Part shown: piece by piece, positions 35,977-45,574 of the stretch
Layout of the letters: each line of letters opens with the position of its first letter
Numbering within the stretch: the first letter of the stretch is position 1
Origin: Alteromonas indica
GTDB lineage: Bacteria; Pseudomonadota; Gammaproteobacteria; Enterobacterales; Alteromonadaceae
Assembly (NCBI GenBank): GCA_003056425.1
Contig: PYVY01000002.1
Location: 288,361-352,360 of the forward strand
Length of the DNA stretch: 64,000 nucleotides
Direction of reading: 5' to 3'
Notes under the pieces: model-generated
What the model saw: only the letters and a program-made list of their open reading frames with translations
What the model was told of the DNA's origin: nothing
Database searches by the model: none
Program-made: the position numbers and the translations under genes

Positions 35977-36522
35977 ATGTTCAACATTTTTCTTTCGCTT
36001 GGCGCGATGTTATTTTTATTTTCAAGCGCAGGTTACGCGCAATCCACTCTACCTGAGTCTATCCAGACCGAATCTGCCCAAACTGAACCTAACTCTCAGA
36101 TTCAGGCTCTGTCCCAAGAATCGCCAGCAGCGCTTACTGTGTTTAAATCCCCTTCATGTGGATGCTGTGGAAAATGGGTACAACACATCCATACCGAAGG
36201 GCTTAATGCGGGGGTCAAAAATACCGCTTATTTGTCTGATATAAAGCGCCAGTATCAGGTTGCTTCTCAATATCAATCTTGTCATACCGCTATAAGCCGT
36301 GACGGCTACGTGTTTGAAGGTCATATCCCGGCCCGGTACATACAAAAGTTTATCGATAGCCCGGTACCTGACGCGATAGGTCTTGCCGTACCCGGCATGC
36401 CAATGGGCAGCCCGGGAATGGAAATGGGCGATCGATTCCAGCCTTATCAAATACTTCTTTTGCACAAGGATGGTACCCATAGCACATATGCACAAATTGA
36501 TGCCTATGAGGAACAATTTTAA
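35977..36522 (+). CDS. DUF411 metal-binding protein
   Basis: 181-residue exported protein: signal peptide (residues 1-21), then the DUF411 core with a thioredoxin-like opening FKSPSCGCCGKWVQH, the SCHTA Cys, GHIPARYIQKFI, and GLAVPGMPMGSPGMEMG. The Cys-x-Cys-Cys and Met motifs point to copper binding. The stop shares one base with the cusC ATG, so it is cotranslated with the efflux system. Confidence 0.9.
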   Translation: MFNIFLSLGAMLFLFSSAGYAQSTLPESIQTESAQTEPNSQIQALSQESPAALTVFKSPSCGCCGKWVQHIHTEGLNAGVKNTAYLSDIKRQYQVASQYQSCHTAISRDGYVFEGHIPARYIQKFIDSPVPDAIGLAVPGMPMGSPGMEMGDRFQPYQILLLHKDGTHSTYAQIDAYEEQF

Positions 36523-37934
36523 TGCCGGCTTTCACACACAAACTCAAGGTCGCTCTGGCTCTGCTATCGTTCGCAGTTACGGCTAGTGTTGGCGCGCAAT
36601 CGCTGCCCTCTCTGGATTCATTGATCACCACAGCGATTGAAAACGACCCCTGGCTAAACGGCAGTCAACTTTCCCAACAAGCCCTGCAGCAAAAGGCGAT
36701 AGCGGCAGGCACCTTGCCCGACCCTGTGGTGAAAATAGGTATGCTGAATTTACCCGTAGACTCGGGCAGTTTTTCGCAGGAAAACATGACTCAGCTACAG
36801 GTAGGTGTTTCGCAAACGATTCCGCGAGGCCAGTCATTAGAATTAGAACAACAAAAGCTCAACATTGCTGCTTCTATTGCGCCCTATCAACGTGAGACCC
36901 GCAAAGCGGCTATTGCAAGGGCGGTTTCACTGTTATGGCTGGATATATACCTGGCCAAAGCCTCCATTGACCTTATTGAACAGAATAAATCATTGTTTGA
37001 ACAGGCTAAAAGCGTTGCCGAAACGGCTTACTCAAGTGGGTTAGGTGAGGCCAGTCAGCAAGACGTGCTTCTTGCCGAACTGGAGCTTATTCAACTAGAA
37101 GATAAATTAGCAGAAGAATATCAACAGCTTGAAATACAACTGCATACACTTAACCAGTGGCTCATCAACCCTCAAACCAATGCAAATTCTACCTTATTCA
37201 CGATTGATGAAGTTGTTCAGCGTGATTTTGGGCAGAATACACCGCGCCGCGCACAGCCTGAGTTCAGTCTGCAATTTCCTGAGGCCTGGTTAAACACTCA
37301 AGTACATCGTACTGAAATACTTGAAAAGTTATTTACTCACCCCACCATTACGGCCCTTGATTTAGAACAACAAGCTCGCGAAAAAGATGTGACGCTGGCC
37401 CGACAAAGCCTCAAACCACAGTGGGGGGTGAACGCATCGTACGCATACCGCGATGAAAACGCGATGGGTGATTCGCGCTCAGACTTGTTCAGTATTGGCG
37501 TAAGTTTTGATGTGCCGTTATTTACGGGCAACAAGCAGCAAAAACAAATCTCAGCTGCTATTTACAATGCCGAGGCGTTTAAAACCGAAAAGCATCTTGC
37601 GATAAGAAAGCTGCTGTCGCAGGTTGCCTCGTTCAGTGCGAAGCTGACTCGTTTAAATGAACGTCAGTCTCTCTATAGTGCCCGAATTTTGCCGCAAACC
37701 ACACTGCAATCTAAAGCATCGCTGAATGCTTATACCAATGATACGGGCGAGTTTTCTGAAGTTATTCGTAGCCGCGTTACCGAACTGACTAATCAGCTTA
37801 CCTTATTGACGTTAAATGTGGGGGTAGCGAAAACAAAAGCGCAGCTTAACTATTTACTGGCTCCTTTGTCATTAACATCCACATCGTCAACATCAGCGCT
37901 CACTCAAGAACAGGGATCTGCTCCAAATGAATAA
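36522..37934 (+). CDS. cusC: TolC-family outer membrane efflux protein (CusC/CzcC type)
   Basis: 470-residue outer membrane channel of a tripartite metal exporter. It has a signal peptide (LALLSFAVTASVGAQS), two long coiled-coil outer-membrane efflux repeats (about 40-230 and 270-450) and the GVSQTIPRGQSLELEQQKL segment typical of metal-efflux TolC proteins. One base overlaps DUF411 and 8 bases overlap cusB. Confidence 0.9.
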   Translation: MPAFTHKLKVALALLSFAVTASVGAQSLPSLDSLITTAIENDPWLNGSQLSQQALQQKAIAAGTLPDPVVKIGMLNLPVDSGSFSQENMTQLQVGVSQTIPRGQSLELEQQKLNIAASIAPYQRETRKAAIARAVSLLWLDIYLAKASIDLIEQNKSLFEQAKSVAETAYSSGLGEASQQDVLLAELELIQLEDKLAEEYQQLEIQLHTLNQWLINPQTNANSTLFTIDEVVQRDFGQNTPRRAQPEFSLQFPEAWLNTQVHRTEILEKLFTHPTITALDLEQQAREKDVTLARQSLKPQWGVNASYAYRDENAMGDSRSDLFSIGVSFDVPLFTGNKQQKQISAAIYNAEAFKTEKHLAIRKLLSQVASFSAKLTRLNERQSLYSARILPQTTLQSKASLNAYTNDTGEFSEVIRSRVTELTNQLTLLTLNVGVAKTKAQLNYLLAPLSLTSTSSTSALTQEQGSAPNE

Positions 37935-39510
37935 AAACGTTATTATTGCCTTACTGGCAGGTCTGGGCCTGGGGGCATTATTGGTGGCTGTTTTAAATGA
38001 CTCACCAGAGACTCCTGTAAAAAATGAGGCTGAAAAACCTTTGTACTGGGTTGCGCCTATGGATGACAGCTATCGGCGTGACGAGCCGGGTCAATCCCCG
38101 ATGGGAATGGACCTGGTCCCGGTTTACGCTAACAGCAACGCTGAACAGGACTCCCCCGCCGGTACGGTAAAAATCTCTGCACGGGTAGAAAATAATCTGG
38201 GTGTACGCACTGAGCCGGTCACCTGGGGAACGCTTAAGTCAACGATTCAAACCGTAGGTTATGTCCAGTTTGATGAAGAACAGCTGACACACATTCACTC
38301 GCGGGTAAGCGGCTGGATTGAGAAGCTAAATATTAAAGCGAATGGCCAGAGCATTGAGAAAGGCGACCCTCTTTATTCTATTTATTCTCCCGAGCTGGTT
38401 AATGCGCAAGAAGAGTATTTGCTGGCGTTGCAAAGTGGTAACCAGAAACTCAGGCAGGCAGCCAAAAATAAGCTACACGCGCTCAAAGTATCAGACGCCT
38501 CAATTGAAGCGCTTAAAAAATCAAAACAGGTTAAGCAGCAAATAACGTATGTATCGCCCCAAACCGGGGTTGTTAACGCCCTTAATATTCGCGAGGGCTT
38601 TTATGTAAAACCTGAAGTGACCTTGCTAAGTATTGCTGATTTATCTGCTATCTGGATAAATGCTGAAGTGTTTGAGCGTGATGCTGCGTTGATTGAGCAA
38701 GGCCAGCCTGTGGTTATTCAGGTACCTGCATTACCCAATAAAGAGTGGCAGGGTAAGGTCGACTTTGTTTATCCCGAGCTGGATGAAAATACCCGTACGC
38801 TCACCGTACGAATAAGGCTGGATAATCCCGATGACATCTTGAAGCCTAACATGCTGGCAAATGTCACTATTGAAAAAACTGCGTCGCAAAGCGCTATCTT
38901 AGTTCCGGCTGAAGCGGTAATCAGAACCGGACAACAGAACAGGGTTGTGGTTGTGGTAGGCAATGGTCAGTACAAGTCAGTTGAAGTCGCACTGGGGCAG
39001 ATAAGCGATGAGCAAATCGCTATCACTCAGGGGCTAAATAAAGACGACGTAGTAGTGACGTCAGCCCAGTTTTTGATTGACTCAGAGTCAAGTAAAGCCT
39101 CTGACTTCAAGCGAATGGAAGGCGCATCCTCAGACGCTTCTGTTTCACAGCGGTCATCTGAACCGACTAATCAGGGGCACGCGGCCCCAACATCTCAAAC
39201 AGCAGCAAAAGAAGATGATCAATCAGTTTGGGCGCAGGGAAAAATCACTAAGGTAATGGCCGATCATCGCATGGTCACCATTGATCACATGCCGGTGGAA
39301 GCCTGGGAATGGCCGCAGATGGTGATGGATTTTACCGTGGGGGAAAGTGTAGACATCAATGCCCTTGAAAAAGGACAGTCATTGCATTTTGAGATTACCC
39401 GACTAGCTGAAGGTGGATTTGAGATCACCGGTATTCATATTATGTCATCAGGCAGTCAGCCCGCTAAGGCCCAAGACAAGCCTATGGCCTCTGACCATTC
39501 AATGCATTAG
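37927..39510 (+). CDS. cusB: Metal efflux RND periplasmic adaptor with CusF domain (CusB)
   Basis: 527-residue membrane-fusion protein. Order: N-terminal anchor helix (residues 3-22); a heavy-metal-binding segment (YWVAPMDDSYRRDEPGQSPM, near residue 40); barrel-sandwich and coiled-coil domains (HSRVSGWIEKLNIKANGQ and onward); beta-barrel (PNMLANVTIEKTASQ). A Ser/Gln linker leads to a CusF-type copper-binding domain (about 430-510; Trp in EAWEWPQMVMDF, with HRMVTIDHMPVEA). The CusF metallochaperone is thus fused to the adaptor instead of encoded apart. Confidence 0.92.
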   Translation: MNKNVIIALLAGLGLGALLVAVLNDSPETPVKNEAEKPLYWVAPMDDSYRRDEPGQSPMGMDLVPVYANSNAEQDSPAGTVKISARVENNLGVRTEPVTWGTLKSTIQTVGYVQFDEEQLTHIHSRVSGWIEKLNIKANGQSIEKGDPLYSIYSPELVNAQEEYLLALQSGNQKLRQAAKNKLHALKVSDASIEALKKSKQVKQQITYVSPQTGVVNALNIREGFYVKPEVTLLSIADLSAIWINAEVFERDAALIEQGQPVVIQVPALPNKEWQGKVDFVYPELDENTRTLTVRIRLDNPDDILKPNMLANVTIEKTASQSAILVPAEAVIRTGQQNRVVVVVGNGQYKSVEVALGQISDEQIAITQGLNKDDVVVTSAQFLIDSESSKASDFKRMEGASSDASVSQRSSEPTNQGHAAPTSQTAAKEDDQSVWAQGKITKVMADHRMVTIDHMPVEAWEWPQMVMDFTVGESVDINALEKGQSLHFEITRLAEGGFEITGIHIMSSGSQPAKAQDKPMASDHSMH

Positions 39511-39522
39511 TGGAACAGCAAT

Positions 39523-42500
39523 ATGATTGAATCAATTATTAGATGGTCAGTCGCAAACCGCGTATTGGTGTTACTTATGACCCTGATGCTGGTGCTAGGC
39601 GGGATTTATTCGCTTAACAAAACACCGGTTGACGCCTTACCCGATTTATCTGACGTACAAGTTATTATTAAAACCAGTTATCCGGGACAATCGCCGCAGG
39701 TAGTGCAGGATCAGGTAACGTATCCGCTGACTACCGCTATGTTATCGGTGCCCGGCGCCTCCACTGTTCGCGGGTACTCATTTTTTGGTGACTCGTATGT
39801 CTACGTTATCTTTGATGACGATACAGATTTGTACTGGGCGCGCAGTCGCGTACTGGAATATCTGAATCAGGCTGCCTCGGCATTACCTGATGATGTTCAG
39901 CCGCAACTCGGCCCGGATGCCACGGGTGTGGGTTGGGTATATATTTATGCTTTGCAGGATAAAACCGGTCAGCATGATCTTAGTCAGTTGCGCAGCCTGC
40001 AAGACTGGTTTTTAAAATACGAACTGCAAACTGTAGATGGCGTATCTGAAGTCGCTGCGGTAGGTGGTATGGTCAGGCAGTACCAAATTCAGGTTATGCC
40101 CGAAAAGCTGCGTGGTTACGGTATTCCGTTGTCGCATGTTCAGCAAGCTGTGCAGCGGGGAAATCAGGAAAGCGGTGCGTCGGTGGTCGAAATGGCCGAA
40201 GCAGAATATATGGTGACCACCACCGGCTATATTCAAAACCTGGATGATATCCGCCAAATTCCACTGGGGCTGGTAAAAGAGGGGACAGCATTAACCATCG
40301 GCGATGTTGCCACGGTAAATGTGGGCCCCCAGATGCGCCGCGGTGTGGCCGAGCTAAATGGTGAAGGCGAAGTAGTGGGCGGTATTGTGGTGATGCGTTT
40401 TGGCGAAAATGCCGAAAAAGTCATTGCGGGGGTTAAAGAACGACTGCAGTCGCTTAAAAAATCACTACCACCGGGTGTCGAGGTGGTACCGGTATACGAC
40501 CGCTCGCAGCTTATCAATAACGCCGTAGACAACCTATGGACCAAGCTTGGTCAGGAACTCGTCGTTGTGGCGCTGGTGTGTGTGGTATTTTTGTTTCACC
40601 TGCGCTCATCTATTGTGGCGGTGATTACCCTGCCGTTAGGTATTCTGGTCTCGTTTATTGTAATGTATTTTCAGGGTATCAACGCCAACATTATGTCATT
40701 GGGCGGCATCGCGATTGCCATCGGCGCCATGACCGATGGCGCGATCGTTATGATAGAGAATATGCATAAGCATATGGAAAAAACCCCGCTAACCGATGAA
40801 AACCGCTGGCAGGTAGTGATCCGGGCTGCCTCTGAAGTTGGGCCAGCTCTGTTTTTCAGCTTACTGATTATTACCGTATCGTTTTTGCCGGTATTTATTT
40901 TAGAAGCTCAGGAAGGTCGCATGTTTGCGCCGTTGGCTTTCACCAAAACCTATGCCATGGCTGCCTCAGCCGGACTGGCCGTTACTTTGGTGCCGGTCTT
41001 AATGGGCTATTTTATTCGCGGCAAGGTAACCTCGGAAAAGAAAAATCCGTTAAACCGCTTATTGGTAGCAGGCTACATGCCGCTACTCACCAAAGTACTT
41101 AAATTTCCCAAGGCTACCATACTGATTGCCATCGTCGTCACTGTGGTCGGGTTTTATCCGGTCAATAAAATTGGTAGCGAGTTTATTCCTCCTTTAGATG
41201 AGGGAGACTTAATGTACATGCCCACCACATACCCGGGGATCTCGATAGGTAAAGCGCGGGAGCTGCTTCAGCAAACTGACAAGTTGATTAGCACTGTGCC
41301 TGAGGTTAAAAGTGTGTTTGGTAAAGTGGGTCGGGCCGAAACCGCCACCGACCCGGCGCCACTGACCATGATTGAAACGTTTATTCAATTAAAGCCGCAA
41401 AGTGAATGGCGTGATGGCATGACCACTGAAAAACTTAAAACAGAGCTGAACAATCTTATCGATTTTCCTGGTGTGACTAACGCCTGGGTCATGCCCATAA
41501 AAACCCGCATAGATATGCTGGCTACCGGTATCAAAACCCCGGTGGGCATTAAAGTGGCTGGTGAAGACCTGTCGGTTATTCAGCGAATTGGTAAGGATAT
41601 TGAGACGATACTCAAAGAGGTCGATGGTACTGCGTCGGTGTATTCAGAGCGGGTGGCCGGTGGCCGCTATCTGAAAGTTGATATATCGCGTCAGCGTGCC
41701 AGCCGGTTTGGGCTTAATATTGGCGATGTGCAAGCTACGGTTTCTTCGGCTATTGGTGGCATGAATGTCACCGAAACCGTAGAAGGCCTTGAGCGTTACC
41801 CTGTCAATATTCGTTATCCTCAGGATTATCGCAGCTCGCCCGAGAAGTTAATGAGCTTGCCTATTGTTACCGATTCGGGCCAGCGTATTTCACTGGGCGA
41901 TGTTGCCAATGTGTACGTGGAAGAAGGTCCACCAGGGATCAAAAGCGAAAACGCCCGTATCAATGGCTGGTCGTTTGTGGATATTAACAATGTCGATGTG
42001 GGTACCTATGTAGAAAACGCAAAAACAGTACTACAAGATAAGTTGGATATTCCGGCAGGCTACTCGCTGACCTGGGCCGGGCAGTATGAATACATGGAGC
42101 GGGCCAAAGAAAAGCTAACGTTTGTATTGCCGCTTACCCTGGCCATTATTCTTATTTTGCTGTATCTGAATTTCCGGGCCTTTAGTGAAGTCGCTATGAT
42201 TGTAGTGACATTGCCTATGGCCATGATTGGCGGCTTATGGCTGCTTTATTTTGAAGGATTTAATTTTTCAGTGGCAGTAGGGGTTGGCTTTATCGCTTTA
42301 GCGGGCGTGGCCGTCGAGATTGGCGTCATTATGCTTGTTTACCTGAATCAGTCTCTTAAAGAGCTGCTGGATGAGTCTGAAAAAAATCGCCAGATCATCG
42401 AAGCCAGTGATTACCGCCAGGCACTGTTGCATGGTGCAGGCTTACGGATACGTCCGGTCATGATGACGGTGGCCACTATTATTATTGGGTTGTTACCCAT

Positions 42501-42672
42501 AATGTATGGCTCAGGCACAGGATCAGAGGTAATGAGCCGGATTGCCGCACCAATGATAGGGGGCATGACCAGCGCCGTGGTGTTGACACTACTGGTACTT
42601 CCGGCGTTCTACTGTTTAGCAAAACAGCACACTATTAAACATCATAATAAGAAGATAACGGCTGATGATTAG
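39523..42672 (+). CDS. cusA: Heavy-metal efflux RND transporter CusA/CzcA
   Basis: 1049-residue inner membrane pump of the HME-RND family, normal length with twelve membrane helices. Seen: WSVANRVLVLLMTLMLVLGG at the start, SDVQVIIKTSYPGQSPQVVQDQ, the proton-relay segment SLGGIAIAIGAMTDGAIVMI with its Asp, and the C-terminal RIRPVMMTVATIIIGLLPIM. Expected export of Cu(I)/Ag(I), given the CusF domain in the adaptor and the surrounding copper genes. Confidence 0.95.
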   Translation: MIESIIRWSVANRVLVLLMTLMLVLGGIYSLNKTPVDALPDLSDVQVIIKTSYPGQSPQVVQDQVTYPLTTAMLSVPGASTVRGYSFFGDSYVYVIFDDDTDLYWARSRVLEYLNQAASALPDDVQPQLGPDATGVGWVYIYALQDKTGQHDLSQLRSLQDWFLKYELQTVDGVSEVAAVGGMVRQYQIQVMPEKLRGYGIPLSHVQQAVQRGNQESGASVVEMAEAEYMVTTTGYIQNLDDIRQIPLGLVKEGTALTIGDVATVNVGPQMRRGVAELNGEGEVVGGIVVMRFGENAEKVIAGVKERLQSLKKSLPPGVEVVPVYDRSQLINNAVDNLWTKLGQELVVVALVCVVFLFHLRSSIVAVITLPLGILVSFIVMYFQGINANIMSLGGIAIAIGAMTDGAIVMIENMHKHMEKTPLTDENRWQVVIRAASEVGPALFFSLLIITVSFLPVFILEAQEGRMFAPLAFTKTYAMAASAGLAVTLVPVLMGYFIRGKVTSEKKNPLNRLLVAGYMPLLTKVLKFPKATILIAIVVTVVGFYPVNKIGSEFIPPLDEGDLMYMPTTYPGISIGKARELLQQTDKLISTVPEVKSVFGKVGRAETATDPAPLTMIETFIQLKPQSEWRDGMTTEKLKTELNNLIDFPGVTNAWVMPIKTRIDMLATGIKTPVGIKVAGEDLSVIQRIGKDIETILKEVDGTASVYSERVAGGRYLKVDISRQRASRFGLNIGDVQATVSSAIGGMNVTETVEGLERYPVNIRYPQDYRSSPEKLMSLPIVTDSGQRISLGDVANVYVEEGPPGIKSENARINGWSFVDINNVDVGTYVENAKTVLQDKLDIPAGYSLTWAGQYEYMERAKEKLTFVLPLTLAIILILLYLNFRAFSEVAMIVVTLPMAMIGGLWLLYFEGFNFSVAVGVGFIALAGVAVEIGVIMLVYLNQSLKELLDESEKNRQIIEASDYRQALLHGAGLRIRPVMMTVATIIIGLLPIMYGSGTGSEVMSRIAAPMIGGMTSAVVLTLLVLPAFYCLAKQHTIKHHNKKITADD

Positions 42673-43387
42673 GGCTTTCAGACAGGTTCATCGTTGGCTG
42701 ATGCTGGTGGTGGGCGTACAGTTTGTCATCTGGATGTTGTCGGGCGTGTATATGGTTATTACCGATATTCATACTGTTCATGGTGAACATCTGACCACGA
42801 AGCAGCCTGTTTTTGCGGTGGATGAGGTGGTTCTATCGCCCGCTGATATTATGGCGCAGTACCCGGCGGCGACAAAGGTGCGTTTAATATCCAGGCTGGG
42901 CAGCCCGGTTTATATTGCTACATTTGCGGCAAATTCTGACACACCGGTTCGGCCTGAAACAATAAGCGCAACCACAGGGGAAACTCTGGTTTCGGTAAAT
43001 GAATCTACCGCACGGGATATTGCTGCTTCTCGTTATACGGGCGCCACCGGTATAGCGTCAGCAACGCTGATTGAAACTAAGCAAAATTTGCCTGAAGAAG
43101 CTTCAGGACGGTACCTGCCCTTTTGGCGTATTGATTTTGATGCCCCTGAAGCACCCACCTTTTATGTGCAACAACACACTGGTGAAGTGGTAACAGTACG
43201 TCACGATGGCTGGCGCAGCTTTGACTGGATGTGGCGCTTTCATATTATGGATTTAGATGATGGGCGAACCATCGGTAATGTGTTTCTTTTAAGTGCTATT
43301 TTCACCGGCTTGTTAGCCGCCCTCAGTGGCGCGTTTCTGAGTTACTGGCGGGTGTGTCGGCCCCTTATGAAAGGGGAAGACCAATGA
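42665..43387 (+). CDS. PepSY-domain membrane protein
   Basis: 240 residues with an N-terminal helix (residues 8-32, RWLMLVVGVQFVIWMLSGVY), a periplasmic PepSY-type part with the QHTGEVVTVRHDGWR strand-turn, and a C-terminal helix after RFHIMDLDDGRTIG. PepSY-TM proteins are linked to transmembrane electron transfer and metal reduction. Overlaps cusA by 8 bases and the next PepSY gene by 4, so the three are cotranslated. Confidence 0.8.
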   Translation: MIRAFRQVHRWLMLVVGVQFVIWMLSGVYMVITDIHTVHGEHLTTKQPVFAVDEVVLSPADIMAQYPAATKVRLISRLGSPVYIATFAANSDTPVRPETISATTGETLVSVNESTARDIAASRYTGATGIASATLIETKQNLPEEASGRYLPFWRIDFDAPEAPTFYVQQHTGEVVTVRHDGWRSFDWMWRFHIMDLDDGRTIGNVFLLSAIFTGLLAALSGAFLSYWRVCRPLMKGEDQ

Positions 43388-45228
43388 GTCTGTTAATAAC
43401 AAAAAGTCATCGGTGGTTGTCGGTACCGATAGGTATTCAGCTGCTTATCTGGTTAGGTACTGGTTTGTACCTGAGTTTGTTTTCTAATGATGGCCCTGCG
43501 CTTAAAATTCAAAAGCCTCAGGGTATCGAGTGGCAGGTATATGCCGGCAAACTATATCCGGTCAACCAGCTTCCGGTGAAAAAGGCTGAGTCAATACAAA
43601 CGGTTTTGCTGGCCGGCAAGCCCGTTTATGAAGTTATTCTTTATTCACAACCGCATAATTACCAGCCCAGACAGGTGCGGCTATTTGATGCGGTCTCTGG
43701 CCAGCCATTTTCAATTGACAAGCAGTGGGCGAAAGCGATAGCACTTGAACGCTACAGCGGTGATGCAGCGCTCAGTAAAATTGAGCTTGAACAATCTTCG
43801 GGTGGGTTATTACCAAAGCAAAAAAATGCCTACTGGTCAGCCTATTTTGATGATTCGGCATTAACGTATATCCATATAGACCAGCAGTCTGGGCGGTTTT
43901 TAACAGCCAGCGATGAACATCGCCGGTTTGTGGCATTAATGTTCAAATTGCATTTCATGGACTACTGGGACACAGGCAGTTTTAACCACCCTTTGCTTAT
44001 TATCGTTGCGGTTTTAGCGCTGGCCTTTGGGTTGTCAGGTTTGGCCTGGCTCATCATGCTGTTAAAAGCAGGACGTTTTACAGTACGCCTCGGCGCTTTG
44101 CATAAGATTGACGTTCTGGTGGCCAATAACAACCAAAACGTAACCGTTCAGGGACGTAAAAATACCACGCTGCTGACCACGCTAACACAAAACCAACTGC
44201 AGTTGCCGGCCAAGTGCGGCGGCGGAGGAACCTGTGGAACGTGCCGATTTTATACTCAGAGCAGCCTTCCGGCACAGCCTGCCGAAACACACCTTATTAG
44301 TCATAGTGAATTGGCTGCAGGCTGCCGTTTAGCGTGTCAACACGCTGCTCATTCTGTGGACTCAATTATAGTGAAAGACATGGCCACTCAGGCTTTGACA
44401 CTTCAGGTTTCCCGCGCCCAGTACATTACCCCTACGATAAAAGAAATTGCCTTTAAGGTGACAGGCGGTAACCTGCAAAAGTTCAATGCCGGCTCTTCGA
44501 TGCAATTTTCTATTCCTGGTGGAAAACGTCGTACTGTGCCGGTTGATATTCCGTCCCGGTGGCGTTCTTACTGGGCTCAGTTTGACGCGCAGACAGTATC
44601 TTACAAAAGCACCACCCGAAGCTATTCGATAGCAAATTATAGTGGTGAATGTGATGAGCTTATTTTTACTATTAAGTGGCAATGTAATACCACCACTCAG
44701 AAGAGCGGCGGGGCGGGCTCGAGCTATTTATGCTCTCTTGCACCGGGTGAATCGGTTGAAGCTTACGGGCCGTTCGCCAGTTTTGCTGAGCGTGCGTATC
44801 AGCCCGGCGCAAAAGTTTTGATAGGCGGCGGCTCAGGTATAGCGCCGCTTAGGGCATTGATTTATGAAGCGTTAATACAAAATAGTGTGTCACACCAGAT
44901 GATTTTTATCTATGGCGCACGCAACGAAGAAGATTTGTGTTACTCAGATGAATTTGAGCATCTGGCTAAACGCTTTGAAAACTTCACTTATCTGCCCACA
45001 CTCTCATCACCCTCGCCAGCCTGGCAAGGACATTCTGGGTATGTACAACAACTTACGCGTCAACACCTTAATTTTGACGTTTTCAACAGTGCCAATTTTT
45101 ACTTATGTGGCCCTGCTCCTATGCTAGCAGAAGTAAAGTCATTGCTGTTATCGCAGCATATTGAGCCGCAACAGATTTATATCGATTCTTTTAATACAAA
45201 TGAGGTTAAAAATGAAAGTAATTCATAA
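43384..45228 (+). CDS. PepSY membrane domain fused to NqrF-like 2Fe-2S/FAD reductase
   Basis: 614-residue protein starting at ATG 43384. Residues 1-230: two membrane helices around a PepSY-type periplasmic part. Residues ~240-330: a plant-type ferredoxin domain with Cys278, Cys284, Cys287 and Cys318, the NqrF pattern. Residues ~335-614: FAD domain (RSYSIAN, AYGPFASF) and NAD domain (VLIGGGSGIAPLRALI, FYLCGPAPML). It would carry electrons from NAD(P)H through FAD and the cluster to the membrane. Coupling to copper or a periplasmic acceptor is inferred from the operon. Confidence 0.85.
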   Translation: MSLLITKSHRWLSVPIGIQLLIWLGTGLYLSLFSNDGPALKIQKPQGIEWQVYAGKLYPVNQLPVKKAESIQTVLLAGKPVYEVILYSQPHNYQPRQVRLFDAVSGQPFSIDKQWAKAIALERYSGDAALSKIELEQSSGGLLPKQKNAYWSAYFDDSALTYIHIDQQSGRFLTASDEHRRFVALMFKLHFMDYWDTGSFNHPLLIIVAVLALAFGLSGLAWLIMLLKAGRFTVRLGALHKIDVLVANNNQNVTVQGRKNTTLLTTLTQNQLQLPAKCGGGGTCGTCRFYTQSSLPAQPAETHLISHSELAAGCRLACQHAAHSVDSIIVKDMATQALTLQVSRAQYITPTIKEIAFKVTGGNLQKFNAGSSMQFSIPGGKRRTVPVDIPSRWRSYWAQFDAQTVSYKSTTRSYSIANYSGECDELIFTIKWQCNTTTQKSGGAGSSYLCSLAPGESVEAYGPFASFAERAYQPGAKVLIGGGSGIAPLRALIYEALIQNSVSHQMIFIYGARNEEDLCYSDEFEHLAKRFENFTYLPTLSSPSPAWQGHSGYVQQLTRQHLNFDVFNSANFYLCGPAPMLAEVKSLLLSQHIEPQQIYIDSFNTNEVKNESNS

Positions 45229-45565
45229 GTGCTTAGTGATATCAGGTTTACTGTTTAGCAGTGCAGCGTTTTCTCATGGCGGGGTAGAGCTTACCAAAAC
45301 CATGCCAAAAGACGATGCTATGTTAATGTCCGCCCCACAAACGCTGGAGTTGTCATTCTCAGCAAAACTTCAATTGATGAAGGTTACCCTGTCTAAAAAG
45401 AATGGTGACGAGATTGATTTTGGTTTTACACCCAGTCGTGAAGCAGAAGCTGACTATTCCTGGGAGCTTCCAGAGCTGTCTCCGGCCACCTATAACGTTG
45501 AGTGGATTGCGATGGGCAGCGATGGTCACAAGATGAAAGATTCTTATTCATTCATGGTGCACTAA
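45212..45565 (+). CDS. copC: Copper resistance protein CopC
   Basis: Periplasmic copper carrier. ATG 45212 gives 117 residues: signal peptide ending at SAAFS, so the mature chain starts at His in HGGVELTKTMP, the usual first Cu(II) ligand. The small beta-barrel ends with WIAMGSDGHKMKDSYSFMV, the family C-terminal motif. It overlaps the preceding gene by 17 bases and precedes copD by 9. Confidence 0.93.
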   Translation: MKVIHKCLVISGLLFSSAAFSHGGVELTKTMPKDDAMLMSAPQTLELSFSAKLQLMKVTLSKKNGDEIDFGFTPSREAEADYSWELPELSPATYNVEWIAMGSDGHKMKDSYSFMVH

Positions 45566-45574
45566 AAGGACTGA

